Shown here: piece by piece, positions 10,034 through 20,487 of the stretch
How positions within the stretch are numbered: position 1 is the first letter of the stretch
How the letters are laid out: every line of letters starts with the position of its first letter
Assembly: GCA_036939755.1 (NCBI GenBank)
Contig: JALLAZ010000095.1
Span: forward strand, 1-25,773
DNA: 25,773 bases
Source: Stephanodiscus triporus
Taxonomy: Eukaryota; Bacillariophyta; Thalassiosirophyceae; Thalassiosirales; Thalassiosiraceae
Direction: 5' to 3'
Notes under the pieces: model-generated
What the model saw: only the letters and a program-made list of their open reading frames with translations
Told to the model about the DNA's origin: nothing
Database searches by the model: none
Made by a program: the position numbers and the translations under genes

Positions 10034-10464
10034 CGCCCAGGTATGGGTGATGCTAGGGCGGAAGATACGGCGGCCACCATGGTTGACACCTAAATTCTCA
10101 ATAATTTTGGCGGAAGAAGGGTAGGTGGGACCAGTATGATTGTACGTAGGATACTGTAGGAATGAAAGTCACGCGCCAAAATAGCACCTAAACTCGTACC
10201 TTCCCGCTTTTTCCAAGGCAAGGACAGACCAAAACCCGTCGAGGTCCAAAAGTCAAAACCATCCATCGACCGAGCGAAGCGAGACCGCGAGACACTTCTC
10301 AACAACTCCCCGACCTCGCCGGATATCATCGCCATCGCGCACGGCGGGGACCCCAATCATAATCTCTCGGGTGGTGCCGAACGAACGAGCCGCTCGAGAA
10401 GGCGTTTTTTTATTTTGGGGGGGAGAAAAAAAGGAGCGAACGGAGAACGGACCCCCGCACCCCC

Positions 10465-10488
10465 CATCCATCCATCCATCCATCCATC
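10465..10488 (+). repeat. CATC tetranucleotide microsatellite before the RPA1 start
   Basis: Six tandem CATC units end 10 bp before the chosen RPA1 ATG (10499-10501), so the repeat probably lies in the 5' untranslated leader. Reading it in frame from an upstream non-ATG codon gives IHPSIHPS, which does not look like part of the conserved protein. Confidence 0.85.
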
Positions 10489-10498
10489 GGCGCACATC

Positions 10499-11816
10499 AT
10501 GTCGTGGACGAACAACCCCGCGAACCTCAACCAGTCCGTGGTGCGACACTCCCCCTCCTCGGTATCCTTCGGGGTGTACACCGACGACGAGGTTCGACAG
10601 CGAAGCGTGTGCGAGATCACGTCCTCGGCCACGTACGACGCGCTGCGCAATCCCCTCCCGCGGGGACTGTACGACCCCCTCCTCGGCCCGACGTCGACGT
10701 ACGACAATTCCACGTGCGTGACGTGCGGGCAGGTCCAGCCGCTATGTCCGGGACACTTCGGCCACGTCGAGCTTTGCGTGCCGCTGATGCACCCTCTGTT
10801 CTTCCCGAAATTGTTGACCCTCATGAGGATGAAGTGCCTCTCGTGTCACGAGTTCCGACTGTCGAGGAGGCAGTGTCGGGTGTACGCGACGAAGTTGCAC
10901 CTGATCGACGCCGGCAGGGCCGACGAGGGACTCGGGCTCGACGAGGAATTGGCGGGGGCCGCGAGGAGGGCGACGGAGGGGATGACGACGGCGGCGGACG
11001 GCGGCGGCGGCGGCGCACCTCCCCCCCCCGACGCGGAGGCGAGGCGGGAGATGCTGATCGCGTCGGCGATGGCGATGGATGCCTTGCTCGACGCGAGGAT
11101 GGCGTCGGGTCCTAGGCGCCGAAGCCCATCCTCGCCCGAGGAGGAGGACGACGACGACGGCGGCGGCGGCGGATACTCCGGCGTCGTGCTGACATTGCAC
11201 GAGCGATCGGCGCGTCGTCAGGTATTGAAGGACTTCCAGTCCTCGTGTTCCAAGGCTCTCAAGTGCGCGAATTGCAACGCCTTCTCGCCTAAGGTACGAC
11301 ACGATCAGTTCAACAAGATGTTCATGAGCCCGCTTAGCGCTAGGAATAGGAGGAGCAACCTGGCCGAGAGGGTGAGGATACGAAGCGCGTGCGGGACGTT
11401 GAACGGGGAGGAGGAGGACGACGACGAGGACATGGACGACGACGACGAGAACGTGGCGGCGGACTCGGAGGACGAGGTGGACGACGACGGGCCGGGCAAC
11501 GGCCCCGTCGACGACGAGGCGGAGGAGGAGGCGTCCGAATCCGCCGGGGTGGGCGGACGCGCCTCCTCCCGGAAGGCGTCCGTGTCGACGTCGAAGGCCG
11601 ACGCTGAATCGCGAAGGAGGCAGGATAACTTCATGAACACGCTCGAGGTCGAGGCGCAGTGTCGACTCACGTGGGAGAGGCAGCCGTTCCTTTGTTCCAA
11701 GTTCTTCGGGTCGGCGCACTCCCCCGACGTGGGGGAGGGCGGGATGATCGGCGGGGCACCCGTCGCGCACCCGCGCGACGGGATCCCCTTTTCTCCCCCG
11801 GGGGCCAAGGACGAGA

Positions 11817-11854
<38 letters not shown>

Positions 11855-14800
11855 TCTTCGGGAAACGACGACTCCGCGTACGTCACCGAGGAGGAGGGCG
11901 GCGTCGTCCCCAGCCGTCGCCGGAATCGGTCGAATTCGATGACCTCGAACGCCGAACGGGCCCTGGGCGGCGGACGGGGGTACACCGTCTTCTTCCTGCG
12001 CGTCCTGCCGGTCCCGCCCAGCCGATTCCGTCCACCCGTCGTCATGGGCGGCATGACCATCGAGCACTCCCAGAACTACTACCTGTCGAGGGCGATCGAG
12101 CTGAACGCGCAGCTGCGCACGCTCTTCAACGTCACGCTCGAGCTCACGAGGGAGGAGGGGGCGCTCAAGGGTGGCGGGACCGAAATCGCGTCCGGTAGTA
12201 TCGGCAGACAGCTTAGGAAGGTACGCGAGGAGAGGGAGCGGACGCAGGCCAACTCGCTCCGTATTTGGGTGGACCTGCAGACGACCGTGAACTGCTTCAT
12301 GGACTCGACGCGCGATCCGAAGGGCGCCGCGTCGTCCGGGGGTGCGCCGAACGGCATACGACAGCTCCTCGAGAAGAAGGAGGGGATATTCCGCAAGCAT
12401 ATGATGGGCAAACGTGTGAATTTTGCGTGCCGGTCGGTGATATCCCCCGATCCGTACATCGGCACGAACGAGATCGGTTTGCCATTGCACTTCGCGAGGA
12501 CGCTAACGTTCCCGACGCCCGTGACCGGCCTAAACGTGACCGAGATGCGGGAATTGGTTCGCAGGGGTCCCACGGAGTATCCAGGCGCGGTGTGGGTGGA
12601 ATTTCCGAACGGACAACGGGTGGACCTGAGCAAGATGAAGGAACGCGGACGTAATGCGATCGCGGCTCGTTTGTTGAGCAGCGGTGGGAGTGGCGGGATG
12701 GGGGTCGTGAAGGTGGGAAGGCAGCTGAAGGACGGAGATATGGTGCTCATGAATCGTCAGGTAAGAAGAAGGCATTGATATTTTTACACATTGAATTGTT
12801 TGTGGAAGGAGAAGGAGGAGGGATTGTATCCAATGATGAGATAATAGTCATGCACCACTCTGAATACTAGATGAAAGATTATGACACAGAATCGGGTGGA
12901 TAATCTTCGGATCCTTGGCTTTGATGGGCGTTGAAAAATGCTTGTTTTGGCTTTGACCAGGGTTTCTCTGCTCGCACAGAGGATACACACTGTTTTCTCG
13001 TTGCTTTTTACTTATTTTTGTCTTGTCTTGCGAGTCTGTTAACCTATTCATCTTGTGATTCTCTTTTGATTCAATTGTTTAGCCTACCCTGCACAAACCT
13101 GGCATCATGGCCCACAGGGTGCGCGTTCTGTTCAGCCCCACACAGAATACCCTGCGAATGCATTATGCAAGTGAGTATACAAGACCACTATTTCTGTTTC
13201 GATTGATCATTTGATTGTGCGTCATATGCTAACCGCTCGCCCCTGATGTGCCTAGACTGCAATACCTACAATGCAGACTATGATGGTGACGAAATGAACT
13301 GCCACTTCCCACAGAGCTATCTGGCCATGGCGGAGTCTCATTTCATCGCATCGACCGATGAGCAATTCATAGTGCCTACGGATGGCTCGCCATTGCGTGG
13401 CTTAATTCAGGATCATGTCGACGCTGGCGTGAAGCTCACTCAAATGAACACGTTCATCGAAAGGGAGGAGTATCAGCAACTCCTCTTCGCCGCCTTGGGA
13501 AGTCTGCCGGGATTGGAGCTTATCAGATCCGATGCCGACATTGAGCTTCTGCCGCCCGCCATTTGCAAACCGAAGGAGTTGTGGACTGGTAAGCTTCCGG
13601 ACGCCTGTTAGAGACGCACTTTTTTTAGGACTCGTTTTTTTCACATATCATACCCACCACTTCTTTCAGGGAAACAAGTCATCTCAACCCTGCTGAATCA
13701 TTTGCGCAAGGGCAATGACCGTGATGAAGACCCTTACTTTAATTTCCCTGGCCTTTCTGTGGAGCTGAAGGCCAAAACTCCTGCGACTGCGTTTGGCGCC
13801 TCCTACAACGAGCACAATGTCATTGTTAGAGACGGAGATCTTCTGCAAGGTGTTCTTGACAAGGCTGCGTTTGGCGCATCTGAATTTTCTCTCACTCATG
13901 CCGTATTTGAAGCGTATGGCCCCAGCAGGGCGGGTTTGCTACTGAATGCGCTCGGACGGCTTTTCACTGCCTACATACAATATTATTCAGGTCATTCCTG
14001 TAGAATGGAGGATTTAATCTTAACCCCGGAGGCTGATGAGAAGCGACGCCAAGTGGTGAAGGTACGCGCGGGATAATTCAATTCGTTTTGTTGTTACCAG
14101 TGTCGTTTTCTACGTCCTCACTTTTGAACATAACTAAAAATTTCATCAACAGGAAGCATACAGCATCGGTAGCCATGCCGCCAAGGCATGGGCTGATTCT
14201 GATGGAGGAAAGGTCGATATTCCAGACGTGGCCCAGCTACCCAAGTCAAGAGAACCCCTCAAACCCCACGAAAACGCTGCCACTGCCTCAAAAATAGCGG
14301 AACTTCTCTCAGGCGGCGAAGGCAAACTGAATGCGGCCGCCCTTGATGGATTTATGCAGTCACAAGTGAATCCGTTGGCTTCTAGCATTATCAAGCTTTG
14401 TTTGCCTGATGGACTGGCCGTTCCATTCCCCGAGAATGTGAGTTAGATCCTTTAGATACAATGTTCAGTTGAAGAATACTTGCTAATTGTACGTGTTATC
14501 CTCCCACATTGTCAGACCTTTGGGCTCATGACAACAACAGGCGCAAAAGGCTCCATGGTGAATCAATCGCAAGTATCCTGTTCTCTTGGTCAACAAGCTC
14601 TTGAAGGTAGACGTGTCCCAAGGATGAGTAGTGGTAGAACACTCCCGTCTTTTGCGCCGTACGACCCAAATCCACGGGCGGATGGATTTATCACTGATCG
14701 ATTCCTCACTGGGGTCCGCCCGCAGGAGTACTACTTCCATTGTATGGCAGGACGAGAAGGTCTTGTTGACACTGCCGTCAAGACATCCCGCTCGGGTTAC

Positions 14801-16975
14801 TTACAACGATGTCTCGTCAAACACTTGGAAGAGTTGAAGGTGTCATACGACCATACAGTTCGTGACGGCGAAGGTGGGGTTGTTCAGTTTCTGTATGGAG
14901 AAGACGGAGTGGACCCTACAAAGGCGCCTCATCTGGACTGTGAACCTCGAACTTTCGAATTCCTTGCACGAAATCACAAGTCCTTAGAGAAAAAGTACCC
15001 TGCCCTTCCTGGTTCATCACTTGACATTGCCATCGCCGATTGCAAGAGAGCAAATGAAGTAAAACGTGGATCGAGGGATCTTCTCGCGAAGGGAAGCTTC
15101 GTCAGGGTCAGAAAATCACGTTTAGTTTCTGAATGGGTACGCGGGGCAATCATTGAGGGATGGTTTGACGCAAAAATAATGAAGAAACACAAAGATGGAC
15201 TCCATTATGACATCAAATACCTTCATGATGGAAGAACAGCAAAGAATGTGCCGAAATTTGTGAACCTCAATTACTGTGGATCGAAAGAAACACCCGCAAA
15301 CTCATTTCACTGCGACATCATCAAGCCAGGTATTCCCGATCCAATATTATCAGACATCACTCGAGAGAACGGGAAATATCGAATAGGATCATCCGGAGCA
15401 TGTGTATCAGAGCGCGTAGCTCGTCTTGCGTCACAAGCTATGAAAGATTCTGCAGTGAAGACAGCCATTGAAAACTCCGGCCTCTCTCATTCGGGGTTTA
15501 GTCAACTGGTTGCAACAAAGTATAGCTCTGCACTTGTATCCCCAGGAGAGGCCGTGGGTTCTATCGCAGCTCAATCGATTGGGGAACCTTCTACCCAAAT
15601 GACTCTCAATACTTTTCACCTTGCTGGAGCTGGAGCTAATGTCACGCTAGGTATCCCTAGATTAAGAGAAATCATCATGACAGCATCGAGGGACTTGAAG
15701 ACACCAACGATGTCAGTGCCCTTGCGATCAGCTGTGACCGATCGTGAAGCACTTCGCCTCACTAGAGAATTTACAAAGGTTTCTCTTATGGACCTTCTTG
15801 CCAGTCATGAAGGAATCACAATCAGAGAAACATTAGAAGCCAGTGTAGGATCCAACTGGGATCGGTGCTATTATGTCACACTCAAACTCCACCCTGCTGA
15901 AAGAATAATGGAAGCATTTGGTCTTTCGTTGGAGGATATAGCGTCTGTTGTGACAAAACGTTTCCTTCCCAAGCTTGCCTTTGTGATGAAGGCTGAAATG
16001 AAACGCAGTGCTACTAGTGATAAAATGTCCTCAATTGAAGTGATCGGTGGGTCATCCTCTGATTTTGTGATTTCTGAAAAAGCTGATGAGCCAGAGAATG
16101 AGTCCAAAAAGAACAGCAAGAAGAAACAAAAAGATGACCAAGAATATGATGACGAAGTTGCTAATGATGAAGATGGTGTGGCGGGTTCAAGGTTTGGTCA
16201 CAGGAAAGAAATGACATCATATGGTGATATGGATGATGATGAGAAGAAGATGTCAAAAGAGCCTGCTGACGAGATTTTTGATGACAGTGACGGCAGTGAT
16301 GCAGAGCCAGCAGTGATTTCAGAAGCAGAAAGTGATGACGGTTTTGACTCGAAGTCTACAAACACAGTCAGAATTAGTAAGAGCAAGAATTCATTAATTT
16401 TAGATCCCTTGCGAGTCGATCCGTCAACTTGCCCTCTACTCATGGTTGGCTTGGTAGAACGTGCAGCTGAAAACACGATTGTGCGAGCTAGACCGAACAT
16501 AACTGAAGGTTTCGTCAACAATGAAGAAAGTCGCGGACGTTGCCTCCAGCTGGCTGGGTGTAATTTTGAAGAAATATGGAGGCTGAGCGAGAATGTTGTT
16601 GATCACAACAAATTAGTTTCGAACCACATCTGGGGAATTCGCTGTGCCTATGGAGTTGAGGCTGCTAGAATGAGCATTGCAGATCAAATCAGAGGCGTGT
16701 TTGCGGTGTATGGTATAGCGGTTGATCCCCGGCATTTATCATTGATAGCAGATTTCATGACTTATGACGGAGAGTATAAACCAATGAATCGAATTGGGAT
16801 GGCAGACATCAGTTCAACCTTCCTTCAAATGAGTTTTGAGTCGACTTCAGTATTCATGGTAGATGCCGCACTCCACAAGAGAAATGATCCAATGATGAGC
16901 CCAAGCGCTAACATTGTCATGGGCCACCCTATCCGTCATGGCACAGGTGCTTTTGAGTGCATTGCAAAAGCATGA
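10499..16975 (+). CDS. RPA1: RNA polymerase I largest subunit (A190/RPA1), six exons
   Basis: Model: 10499-12760, 13083-13170, 13256-13588, 13670-14061, 14153-14437, 14516-16975, all GT-AG, total 5820 nt or 1939 aa. It makes the catalytic subunit of nucleolar RNA polymerase I, which transcribes rRNA. Visible marks: start MSWTNN; clamp zinc site C73/C76/C83/H86 in CPGHFGH; a second CLSC...CANC pair; acidic loops including an 11-Asp run (11818-11851); the [16 protein letters not shown] switch region; the PTLHKPGIM...[10 protein letters not shown] active site, whose three Asp (791, 793, 795) bind Mg; and the [19 protein letters not shown] trigger loop (about 1462-1505). An acidic insert before the C-terminal jaw and the [11 protein letters not shown] end are both typical of Pol I. 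The protein is 200-300 aa longer than yeast or human A190 because of acidic loops and an extra SH3-like segment at 1312-1390. Exon 1 is far richer in GC than the other exons. Confidence 0.95.
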
Positions 16976-17971
16976 CGAAGCATAGAACAGGTAGGATTCA
17001 GTGTACTGAAAAGTCTTAGAGACCTGTTACGTAATTTCGAATCACTGGGTCACATTCCCATCTTCTTTCATGCTTTTTAAGCATGCTGATGATCACTTTT
17101 TCTGTTCAAGGACTCGAGGAGCAGCTTCCGAATTTTATGCTTCATCCAAGGGTTGCGACCATTACCTACTTGAGCGACTCTGGCGTCCCGACATTGATAC
17201 TAAACAAGCGATCACCCCCTCCTTCTGATCACGAGAAGAAAAGTCTCAATGGAAGTATAAACAAGGCATGGCTGAGCCATCCCTATTTTGGAAAACATGT
17301 TGCGTTTGATGGACGATTTCTGCACGGCGCTCCGGGAAAATATTTTCAATCAGTCAAAAAGAATTCGTTTTCTGTGTCCGGGCCCAAGTCAAAGCGATTG
17401 AAATCGAACGAACACGGTACGAAAAATAATCTCGGTGACAAGCGGATTACATTTTTGGTCAACGTGAGTGTGGAACATCGGCAATTCTTCACGCTGCCTG
17501 CTTTTGCCAATACTTCTTACATTCTATGTCCCTTTCCAGATATGGCTGAATCATTGCCCCCTTGAATCGGAGCCTTTGGACGAAGAGTTAGTTGACAAAT
17601 TGACAACCTCATGGGAGGAAATTGAGGATGATTCCAAGGCCAATCTTAAACTAGGTGACCCATTCGTGCCGCCATTCCAGTGGAATGTAGCGAAGATTGA
17701 TTCGCCAGATGCAATTAACGAGACGACGTTATTAGCAAGAGCGGCCAAAAAATCTGGAGGCCCGGCGGGAGTTGAAAATGCCGTTATAGGCAATAGACAC
17801 GTGGAAATAATGTTTGGCGCATCCATGGACGATTTTCACAAAGCTTCAAGGCTGGCAGCGGAAGGTGGTGGATCAATTCCAATAGAAATGGAAGATGGTG
17901 TGTTTAGCCTGAAAGTGGGCGATGAAGTATCAAGCGAGAGTGATGAAGAGGAAGGCGACAATAATGACTAA
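16972..17971 (+). CDS. 2OG-Fe(II) oxygenase-like protein, N-terminally short
   Basis: Model: 16972-16990, 17111-17463, 17540-17971 (GT-AG introns of 120 and 76 bp), 267 aa. The ATG overlaps the RPA1 stop as ATGA. The tiny first exon (MTKHRT) joins in phase to GLEEQLPNF, which makes it plausible but unproven; an in-frame ATG at 17083 is the alternative. The body has [32 protein letters not shown] (H78 as a likely distal iron ligand) and [12 protein letters not shown], an order seen in uncharacterised double-stranded beta-helix oxygenase-like proteins. The HxD iron motif that should lie just before this region is not present, so the gene may be 5'-truncated or the upstream exon unrecognised. 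The C-terminus is acidic ([13 protein letters not shown]). Substrate unknown. Confidence 0.6.
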
Positions 17972-18449
17972 AAACAATACAGACTTCACTTCATCCGCAT
18001 TGCCACATCAATATGAAAATTAATATACGAATGACCAAGATTTAGGCACATCAACATCACAAAGAGGATTTGAGTTGAAACTTATTGTTCTCCCAGCAGT
18101 AAAATCATCCGCCATTTCGGTTGACGCCCGCATGCGACACAATAGGGTTAAATAAAATATGTTCTCCCTACCGCTAATGCACTGATTGCCATGGAGCAAA
18201 AACTTGACCACCCTTTCGATATGAGGGAGCAGAGGTAACGGTTAATTGTAGATGGAGTTATCAACTCAAGCTCTCACAGAACTCAGAGGGCGCAACTAAT
18301 ACTTGGATCTTCACTGTTGACAGTGCTATTGTCGAGAGAGTAATGAAAAATCGACAATAACGTGTACATACTGAGTCATTTAGCTTTAATCAAACTCCAG
18401 AGCACGAACTACATGGAAATTCACTGTTGTCTGCATGGGCTGAGAGAAT
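17972..18449. other. Convergent intergenic region
   Basis: Lies between the 3' ends of the oxygenase-like gene (plus) and the ACP gene (minus). AT-rich, with no coding or RNA-gene signal found. It presumably holds both 3' untranslated regions and poly(A) signals. Confidence 0.5.
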
Positions 18450-19109
18450 TTACTCCTTTGAGTTGCCCTTAACGAAGTCAATGGCGGCCTGAACGGTGGT
18501 GATTCCCTCAACCTGATCATCGGGGATTTCAATATCGAACTCTTCCTCCAAACTCATGATAAGCTCAACGGCATCGAGCGAATCAGCACCAAGATCTTCC
18601 ATGAAACTGGCACTGTCCGCGAAAGCCTCTTCGGGGTTCAATTGGTTCTTCACTAAAGTACGGACGCGCTCCTCAACACTCTCAGCCATCGACAGTGCCG
18701 TGGAGCGGCACACGCCAGATGGGCGGGAGGGGGCGAAGGCGGAAGCACTGGCCACGAGGGCGGCGAAGACGAGGGACTTGGCCTAGTTTTATTGTGATGA
18801 CAAAAAAGACAACAAAAACTGGCGGTGAGGTATCATGTGACTTGCAATCAAAATGTCAACGTAAGTATGCCGTCGACAAGTTTAGCAAAGGGCCAGCGTT
18901 TCCACTGAAATGATTGCGTCATCTCAGTAAAGTCCGAGAGAAGGGAAGCCAAGGCGCACTATCAGACTTCCCAAGATCACTCGATCCAAGGGGCCCCCCA
19001 TCAGACGACGAAAAACCTCACAATTCGTCGACGATAGAGGCCCGGAAGCACCCATCCTAAGGACCAGGCGAGCGAAGGTACTCGCACGTTGATGACTTAC
19101 AGAGAACAT
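18450..19109 (-). CDS. ACP: Plastid acyl carrier protein, two exons
   Basis: Model on the minus strand: 19109-19101 (ATG TTC TCT) spliced at GTAAGT to 18782-18450, with a 318-bp intron ending CTAG; 113 aa. ACP carries growing acyl chains on phosphopantetheine during type II fatty acid synthesis in the plastid. The mature part has [13 protein letters not shown] with the prosthetic-group serine at S71, then [19 protein letters not shown], a textbook ACP. The leader [22 protein letters not shown] is a signal peptide followed by the ASA|FAP cleavage motif (A18|F19), the hallmark of import through the four membranes of diatom-type plastids. Within exon 2 no ATG precedes the leader, which is why the three-codon first exon was sought. 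It restores a start and completes the signal peptide in phase. Confidence 0.88.
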
Positions 19110-20127
19110 AGTTGCAGGAAGTGAGTTGTAGTTATTGAGAGGGTGAAAAGTCGTGTCAGAAGAATTATGAGCGCGGGTGTTGAGAGCGACAAAGCTTGAC
19201 GTGAGGTGTGGAGGTGCGGTCACCAAAAACAACGTAAGTACGTGGCGAGAAAAAGATCCGTTTGCATGAACTGATTCCCATGTGATGCGCTGAAGATTTA
19301 CGTCATTCTGTCCATCATCGCGTTGCCCGCTCGGAGTTTCTCCCTCTCGCGGAGTGGGATCCACACTGATCCACATCACACACAACACACATCATCTCCA
19401 CAGACACAGTTGGAGCGAGGGGAGATGTAGCAGACCACAAGGAGTTGACAAATACTCCTAATATTTATTGTCCCATCCAAGGTTTGCTTGCATTGTTTAT
19501 GTTTTGTAAAATACAGATGCAGATGTCATGCAAAGAAGCTATACTTAAAAGTTTTAGATTATCAAAGCTGATGCTGCGTAGAGAGATTGAACTCATGATC
19601 AGCATGATCCACGTCAGATATAAACTCAGAACAAGAATCAACATCAGCATTTATTGTGATTGCCCAGCTATGTTTGCTTGCTGCAATTTGCATTTCTCCC
19701 AGATTAGAGCTTGCACAGGATTATAAGCGCTTGACAGCAGTACATATCAGTATCAGGTAAGAAGAAGGTAATGGTAATGGGAGGCAGCTAATCCTCCATA
19801 GAAAGTAGGAAATGTTAAATGTTAATGTACTACAGAGCATCTCTGATCAGTCAGGGTTGCATGCTGGCTTCTGGTGGAATCTTCAAAAATCCCCAAGACA
19901 CCCAACTTGATAGTGAAGAAGTACTTTTAGTATAATTATACTATGACTATGCTCTGAATAGGAGTAGTAAGATGAAAAAGAACAGGATCCCCAGATTGGA
20001 CAATACCATTCCTCACTTGTCATCTGGTCATTAGAAAGGCGTAAAAAGAAGGGACTTCAGATGAAACTGCTCATGTGAATGGGGAAGAGAATAATAGGGA
20101 GTCGTCGTCTATGTTGGGTCCCAAAAA
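19110..20127. other. Intergenic, ACP promoter side; no gene seen
   Basis: The part next to 19110-19440 is the 5' flank of ACP. From 19440 to 20127 the sequence is AT-rich with no convincing protein; the only open stretch of note (19445-19726) starts at TTG and looks non-coding. A perfect 14-bp palindrome AGTATAATTATACT lies at 19929-19942. Confidence 0.5.
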
Positions 20128-20129
20128 TA

Positions 20130-20234
20130 CTACGAGTCCGGTAACGATTGAGAAAAGACTTCCTAACGAGTTCCTAACGAGTTCCTAACGACTTCCCAGA
20201 TTTTACTAGCTTCGCCTAGTAAAGTACTCTAGAG
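20130..20234 (+). repeat. Left terminal inverted repeat with three iterons
   Basis: About 105 bp, from CTACGAGTCCGG to CTAGAG, matching the right repeat with few mismatches; for example the stretch CAGATTTTACTAGCTTCGCC is shared exactly. It includes three tandem 11-bp units TTCCTAACGA(G/C) at 20160-20192, likely transposase-binding sites by analogy with other inverted repeats. Confidence 0.92.
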
Positions 20235-20487
20235 GACACATCACATCATCAATAGAACGTATTCCGTTCTATTCTACCCGCCGCCGCCGCCTTCTCTCTT
20301 GTCGCATCCGATGACCGCCGCCGCCCGCCGCCACATCCACAAGTAGCCCTCGACCTCCCCAACCATCCCCCCCCCTCGGCGCCGCTCCCCCTCGTCTGTA
20401 GCGGCCGCTAGGAATTATTGACCGCTGACTGTCGACCGCGGGCCATCGATCGTCATCGCCGTGCAGCCAACTCCTTTGGCCGAGGTC

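Larger units (their letters stand above)
9814..10498. other. Intergenic: pogo element tail and Pol I subunit promoter side
   Basis: No gene seen. It holds a strong hairpin at 9964-10033. Around 10200 the sequence shifts from AT-rich to GC-rich, which continues into the RPA1 leader. I see no TATA-like box I would defend. Confidence 0.5.

Noticed and set aside
10388..10498. Extension of the RPA1 reading frame upstream of 10499
   Set aside because: The upstream frame is a homopolymer and CATC-repeat translation with no conservation expected; MSWTNN is a natural N-terminus and the first good ATG.
10742..12490. Long open frame of 582 codons on the minus strand
   Set aside because: It lies opposite RPA1 exon 1, whose GC-rich, GAC-repeat codons keep the antisense frame open. 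The product is Arg/Val low-complexity with no domain.
19445..19726. 93-codon plus-strand frame upstream of the transposon
   Set aside because: Starts with TTG, is AT-rich and has no motif; judged chance.
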